Part shown: positions 35,514 through 38,601 of the stretch, piece by piece
Numbering within the stretch: the stretch's first letter is position 1
Layout: the number at the start of each line of letters is the position of its first letter
NCBI GenBank assembly: GCA_964538355.1
Contig: CAZIFC010000021.1
Location: 1-38,601 of the forward strand
DNA: 38,601 nucleotides
Reading direction: 5' to 3'
DNA from: Bilophila sp964538355
GTDB taxonomy: Bacteria > Desulfobacterota > Desulfovibrionia > Desulfovibrionales > Desulfovibrionaceae
Position numbers and translations under genes: made by a program
Notes under the pieces: generated by a model
The model's input: the letters and a program-made list of their open reading frames with translations, nothing else
Database searches by the model: none
Told to the model about the DNA's origin: nothing

Positions 35514-36515
35514 ATGCTCCACAAGCAGATAGCGGTGGATTTAGGAACGGCGAACACACTCGTATTCATCCAGTCCAAGGGTATCGTGATCAATGAACCT
35601 TCGGTTGTCGCCGTGGACAACACCACCGGTGAAATCCTCGCCGTCGGCAGGGCCGCCAAACAGTTCATAGGCAAAACCCCGAAGCATATCTCGACTATCC
35701 GTCCGCTCAGAGATGGCGTCATCGCCGATTTCGACACGGCGCAGGCTCTCATCTCCATCTTTTTGAAAAAGATCATCAAAGGCTGGCCCTTCAAGCCCGA
35801 CATCGTCATCTGCGTGCCTACAAACATCACGGATGTTGAACGCCGGGCCGTTGCGGAAGCGGCCATGCGATCAGGGGCCCGAAACGTACAGCTTGTCGAG
35901 GAGCCTGTCGCCGCCGCTATCGGTGCGGGGCTGCCGGTGCTTGAGCCTGTGGGGAGCATGGTTGTGGATGTCGGCGGCGGCACAACGGACATTGCCGTCA
36001 TGGCGATGGGCGGCATGGCCCGCTCCGTATCGCTGAGGCTCGCCGGAGATCATCTGACCAGTTGCGTGCAGCGTTTTCTTCAGGACAAGCACCAGCTTGT
36101 CGTTGGGGAAAACATGGCGGAACGCATCAAGATGGCCATCGGCTCCATCGATCCCCTGCCTGAACCGCTGATGCTTGAGATCTCGGGAAAGGCCCTCTCC
36201 ACGGCAAGCCCACGAACCATGAAAATCTCCGACTCGGATATCCGTGCCGCATTCCAGCTTGTTTCGGACAAAATCATCAACGCCGTTCTCGATATTCTGG
36301 AAAGCACGCCGCCAGAGCTTGGCAACGACATCATGCGGCAGGGCATCCTCATGACCGGAGGCGGTTCCCTGCTGCGCGGCCTGCCCGAACGCATCGCCAG
36401 GGCGACGGGCCTGCCCGTTCATGTCGATGCCGATCCTCTCACGACCGTTTTGCGCGGCGCAGGCGTTGTACTGGGCGATCCTGAACACTACAGGCAGGTT
36501 CTCGTTTCATGCTGA
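35514..36515 (+). CDS. mreB: Rod shape-determining protein MreB (divergent paralogue)
   Basis: A 333-residue bacterial actin that polymerises under the membrane to guide cell-wall growth. Visible actin-fold motifs: phosphate 1 AVDLGTANTLVF, IRPLRDGVIADFD, the connect region ERRAVAEAAMRSGARNVQLVEEPVAAAIGAGLPV, phosphate 2 VVDVGGGTTDIAVM, and adenosine motif GILMTGGGSLLRGLPERIA. Some stretches are less typical: LTSCVQRFLQDKHQLVVGENMAERIKMAIGS where MreB usually has an IRRKYNLLIGE-type segment, and EISGKALSTASPRTMKI for the usual EIRGRDLxxGLP. mreC and mreD do not follow. It may therefore be a second, specialised MreB, controlled with the coupled GAF protein. Confidence 0.9.
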   Translation: MLHKQIAVDLGTANTLVFIQSKGIVINEPSVVAVDNTTGEILAVGRAAKQFIGKTPKHISTIRPLRDGVIADFDTAQALISIFLKKIIKGWPFKPDIVICVPTNITDVERRAVAEAAMRSGARNVQLVEEPVAAAIGAGLPVLEPVGSMVVDVGGGTTDIAVMAMGGMARSVSLRLAGDHLTSCVQRFLQDKHQLVVGENMAERIKMAIGSIDPLPEPLMLEISGKALSTASPRTMKISDSDIRAAFQLVSDKIINAVLDILESTPPELGNDIMRQGILMTGGGSLLRGLPERIARATGLPVHVDADPLTTVLRGAGVVLGDPEHYRQVLVSC

Positions 36516-36609
36516 GGCCTCCGCTGGACAAGGCCATCCTCTGAGGAAGAGGGGGCCTCCCCGTCATGGGGCTGGATGAACCCGTTCAGCTCGGGACAAA
36601 AAACCGGTT

Positions 36610-36640
36610 TTCCCCGCTTCCGGCGTCCCCGAGCGGGGAA
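36610..36640 (+). repeat. 9-bp stem-loop between mreB and rimI
   Basis: TTCCCCGCT (36610-36618) pairs exactly with AGCGGGGAA (36632-36640). There is no T-run, so it may be an mRNA processing or stability element, or a Rho-dependent end of mreB mRNA. The rest of the 179-base gap holds nothing recognisable. Confidence 0.35.
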
Positions 36641-36694
36641 GCCTTCGCAGTGATGCGTCCCACCGCGTGGCCTGGAACCAGTTAACCGCCTATC

Positions 36695-37207
36695 ATGCTA
36701 GACATCAGCGAGCAAAGCATCATGCCCAACCTACACGAAAGTGCCGCCCCCCTCTGCGCCCGGCTTGCAGCGGAAGACGCCCGCGCCCTGTCCGCCCTGG
36801 AAAGCCGCTGCTTTGCTTTGCCGTGGACGGAGGAGGCTTTCATGGAAGCGTTTTCCGGAACGACCTTCCGCGCCTATGGCATCCGCGAAGGCGACGCGCT
36901 TGTCGGCTACATCGCAGTCTATCACACCCCGGACGAAGTCGAAATCCTGAATATCGCCGTGCGGAGTGAAAAGAGACGCCTCGGCTACGGGCACACTCTC
37001 ATGGCTACAGCCTTGCAGGATGCAAGGGAAAAGGGCATACTGCGCGCAGTGCTCGAAGTGCGGGTAGGCAACGCACCCGCCATCGCGCTGTATCACTCCT
37101 TCGGATTTCAAACGGTCGGCACCCGGCGCGGCTACTATCAGGATACCGGCGAAGACGCGCTCGTTCAGACTCTGGACATGGAGCCAGCCGAACAACCACA
37201 TCCTTAA
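36695..37207 (+). CDS. rimI: Ribosomal protein S18-alanine N-acetyltransferase RimI
   Basis: A 170-residue GNAT-fold enzyme that acetylates the N-terminal alanine of ribosomal protein S18 using acetyl-CoA. Visible: SALESRCFALPWTEEAF near the start, LVGYIAVYHTPDEVEILNIAVRSEKRRLGYGHTLMATAL with the Arg/Gly acetyl-CoA loop, and VLEVRVGNAPAIALYHSFGFQTVGTRRGYYQDTGEDALVQTLDM, the characteristic RimI C-terminal half with YY. The first ATG (36695) and the next (36722) both lack a strong ribosome binding site, so the start is uncertain by nine residues. It is followed 20 bases later by tpiA. Confidence 0.88.
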   Translation: MLDISEQSIMPNLHESAAPLCARLAAEDARALSALESRCFALPWTEEAFMEAFSGTTFRAYGIREGDALVGYIAVYHTPDEVEILNIAVRSEKRRLGYGHTLMATALQDAREKGILRAVLEVRVGNAPAIALYHSFGFQTVGTRRGYYQDTGEDALVQTLDMEPAEQPHP

Positions 37208-37227
37208 CCTCTTTTGCAGGGAACGTT

Positions 37228-37986
37228 ATGCGAACTCTCATTGCCGCCAACTGGAAAATGAATAAGACACGCGCCGAAGCCAAGGCCACCGCGCAGGAAC
37301 TTGTTTCCATACTCGGCAGCGCGCCGGAAAAACGCGATGTCGTCGTCTTCGCCCCCTTTACCGACCTTGCGGAAACGGTTGAAGCACTCGGTGACTCCGG
37401 CATAGCCGCAGGAGCCCAGAATGTGTATCCTGCCGAATCCGGGGCTTTCACCGGTGAAATTTCCCCTGCCATGATCAAGGACACCGGAGCCGGATGGGTT
37501 CTTGCCGGACATTCCGAACGCCGTCACCTGCTGGGTGAAACCCCGGAATTTGTAGGAAAGAAGGCGGCGGCCGCCATCAATCAGGGCCTCTCGGTCATCC
37601 TCTGCATCGGGGAAACCCTTGCCGAGCGCAAGGCCGGAAAGCTCGACAGCATCCTGTGGCTCCAGCTTGAGAAGGGACTCGCCGAACTCGGCCCCCAGAC
37701 CGATTTCTCGCGCCTTGCCGTGGCCTATGAACCCGTATGGGCCATCGGAACGGGACAGACCGCTTCCGACGAGGACATCCGTATGGTGCATACGCTGGTC
37801 CGCGAATTGTTGAGCAGCCTCCTTGGTTCCAACGGGATTTCCACCCGCATTCTGTACGGTGGGAGCGTGAAACCGAGCAACGCCAAGGCCATCCTGTCCC
37901 TTGACAACGTCGACGGTCTTCTGGTAGGTGGCGCATCTTTGCAGGCGCAAAGCTTTGCCGACATTGTCCGTGCCGATTTGGCCTAG
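37228..37986 (+). CDS. tpiA: Triosephosphate isomerase
   Basis: A 252-residue cytoplasmic glycolytic and gluconeogenic enzyme interconverting dihydroxyacetone phosphate and glyceraldehyde 3-phosphate. Catalytic residues are all visible: Lys10 in ANWKMNKT, His95 in AGHSERR and Glu167 in AYEPVWAIGTG. The phosphate-gripping loop follows Glu167, and YGGSVKPSNAK and DGLLVGGASLQ complete the site. Length is typical. AGGGAA precedes the ATG. It is in tandem with rimI and secG; tpiA-secG adjacency is widespread in bacteria. Confidence 0.97.
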   Translation: MRTLIAANWKMNKTRAEAKATAQELVSILGSAPEKRDVVVFAPFTDLAETVEALGDSGIAAGAQNVYPAESGAFTGEISPAMIKDTGAGWVLAGHSERRHLLGETPEFVGKKAAAAINQGLSVILCIGETLAERKAGKLDSILWLQLEKGLAELGPQTDFSRLAVAYEPVWAIGTGQTASDEDIRMVHTLVRELLSSLLGSNGISTRILYGGSVKPSNAKAILSLDNVDGLLVGGASLQAQSFADIVRADLA

Positions 37987-38008
37987 GAAAGCGGCAACAC
38001 GCAGGAGC

Positions 38009-38034
38009 CGCTTCCGCGGCTGAAGCCGGAAGCG
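38009..38034 (+). terminator. Hairpin between tpiA and secG, weak terminator or leader structure
   Basis: CGCTTCC-(GC)-GGC pairs with GCC-GGAAGCG around TGAA. An alternative stem AGCCGC/GCGGCT overlaps it. Five T residues follow, but only after seven bases. It could partly end the tpiA transcript or sit in the secG leader. Confidence 0.4.
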
Positions 38035-38165
38035 CATCCTGTTTTTAACGGAACATCGTGTTCCCCGCCGATCCCTCGGCGCATCTTTGGCCATCGCGTG
38101 CCCATTACCTTTCGACTGGCGCAGCCGGTTCAGCGCAGGCCCCCGGGCCTGCTGAGGAGTTCACC

Positions 38166-38516
38166 GTGCAGACCCTGATCCTTTCCTTGCATGTCATTGT
38201 GTGTGTAACCCTGGTTATCCTTGTCCTGCTCCAGGCGGGCAAAGAAGGAATGGGCGTCATCTTCGGCGGCGGAAATGCTTCCGTCTTCGGCAGCTCCGGC
38301 GCGGGCGGCCTGCTTTCCAAGATGACCGCATTTATGGCCGTGCTGTTCATCGTCACTTCCCTGAGCTACAACTATGTTTCCAGCTCGCGCAACACGCAGG
38401 AATCCAGCATCCTCGATGTCCGTCTGGAAGATACGCCGAAGCCGGCCGCTCCTGCCGCTCCGGTTGCCCCTGCGCCCCAGACTCCGGCGGCTCCGGCTGA
38501 AAAGCCCGCCAACTAG
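38166..38516 (+). CDS. secG: Preprotein translocase subunit SecG
   Basis: A 116-residue inner-membrane subunit that stimulates the SecYEG channel. The start is the GTG at 38166, with GAGGAG six bases upstream (38154-38159); an in-frame ATG at 38058 would add an unrelated tail. Two transmembrane helices (LILSLHVIVCVTLVILVLLQ and the segment MTAFMAVLFIVTSLSYNYV) flank the conserved cytoplasmic loop GKEGMGVIFGGGNASVFGSSGAGGLLSK. The C-terminus is a Pro/Ala-rich tail of about 30 residues (PAAPAAPVAP repeats), longer than in E. coli SecG and typical of this lineage. Confidence 0.95.
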   Translation: MQTLILSLHVIVCVTLVILVLLQAGKEGMGVIFGGGNASVFGSSGAGGLLSKMTAFMAVLFIVTSLSYNYVSSSRNTQESSILDVRLEDTPKPAAPAAPVAPAPQTPAAPAEKPAN

Positions 38517-38538
38517 GCTACCATTTCCGAACTTCAAG

Positions 38539-38564
38539 GGCCGCGGTTTTCCGTGGCCTTTTTT
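38539..38564 (+). terminator. Terminator after secG
   Basis: GGCCGCGG (38539-38546) pairs with CCGTGGCC (38551-38558, one G-T pair) over a TTTT loop and runs into six T residues: a classic intrinsic terminator 22 bases after the secG stop. Confidence 0.85.
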
Positions 38565-38601
38565 CATGCGCGTTTCCGTATCTTTTTCTACCTGCCGCCC
38601 G

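Overview
The window is GC-rich DNA (roughly 60 % by eye) with short intergenic gaps and clear GGAG/AAGGAG ribosome binding sites. Together with rubrerythrin, an orphan TRAP receptor, a 12-TM LuxR-type regulator, a PAS-rich soluble hybrid kinase and GGGG/CCCC intergenic hairpins, this suggests an anaerobic, host-associated member of the Desulfovibrionaceae (Bilophila/Desulfovibrio type). That assignment is inference from gene content; no marker gene here settles it. The window is mostly chromosomal core, with a few accessory patches. No insertion sequence, CRISPR array, rRNA or replication origin was found.

Layout. 1-4034 (+): end of an ABC importer operon of the nitrate/sulfonate/taurine class, with permease, ATPase, a small membrane protein and two tandem paralogous binding proteins, closed by a strong hairpin. 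4168-4413 (-): a small orphan gene resembling the phage DUF2829/Tad2 family. 4737-7647 (-): a 12-TM membrane LuxR regulator and an orphan TRAP (DctP) receptor. 7989-9587 (+): a NhaP2-type K+/H+ antiporter behind a good sigma70 promoter. 9961-14409 (-): a DUF456 membrane protein coupled to a bifunctional RelA/SpoT enzyme, and a family-5 peptide-type binding protein. 14712-17936 (+): a SWIM-SNF2 helicase, followed by a cluster of hairpins.

18083-25198 is a complete phosphate module split into two divergent arms: pstS-pstC-pstA on the minus strand and phoB-phoR-pstB-phoU on the plus strand. The 214-bp divergent region carries two separate Pho-box arrays with 11-bp phasing, one facing each way. 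PstSCAB imports phosphate, PhoU reports transport state to PhoR, and PhoB binds the boxes and so controls both arms. 25506-25994 (-): a short rubrerythrin with several hairpins downstream. 26211-27965: YigZ-family protein and threonine aldolase.

28158-32465 (-) encodes a 1435-residue multi-PAS hybrid histidine kinase with two receiver domains. It lies in DNA of visibly lower GC, downstream of tRNA-Leu(CAG) and its tandem terminators. 33375-38516 (+) is again core-like: a K+ channel, a GAF protein followed by an MreB paralogue, then rimI-tpiA-secG and a terminator.

The points most worth follow-up are the divergent Pho control region, the Tad2-like small gene, the ABC ATPase with asparagine in place of its switch histidine, the membrane LuxR/orphan DctP pair, the large PAS kinase and the GAF-MreB pair.
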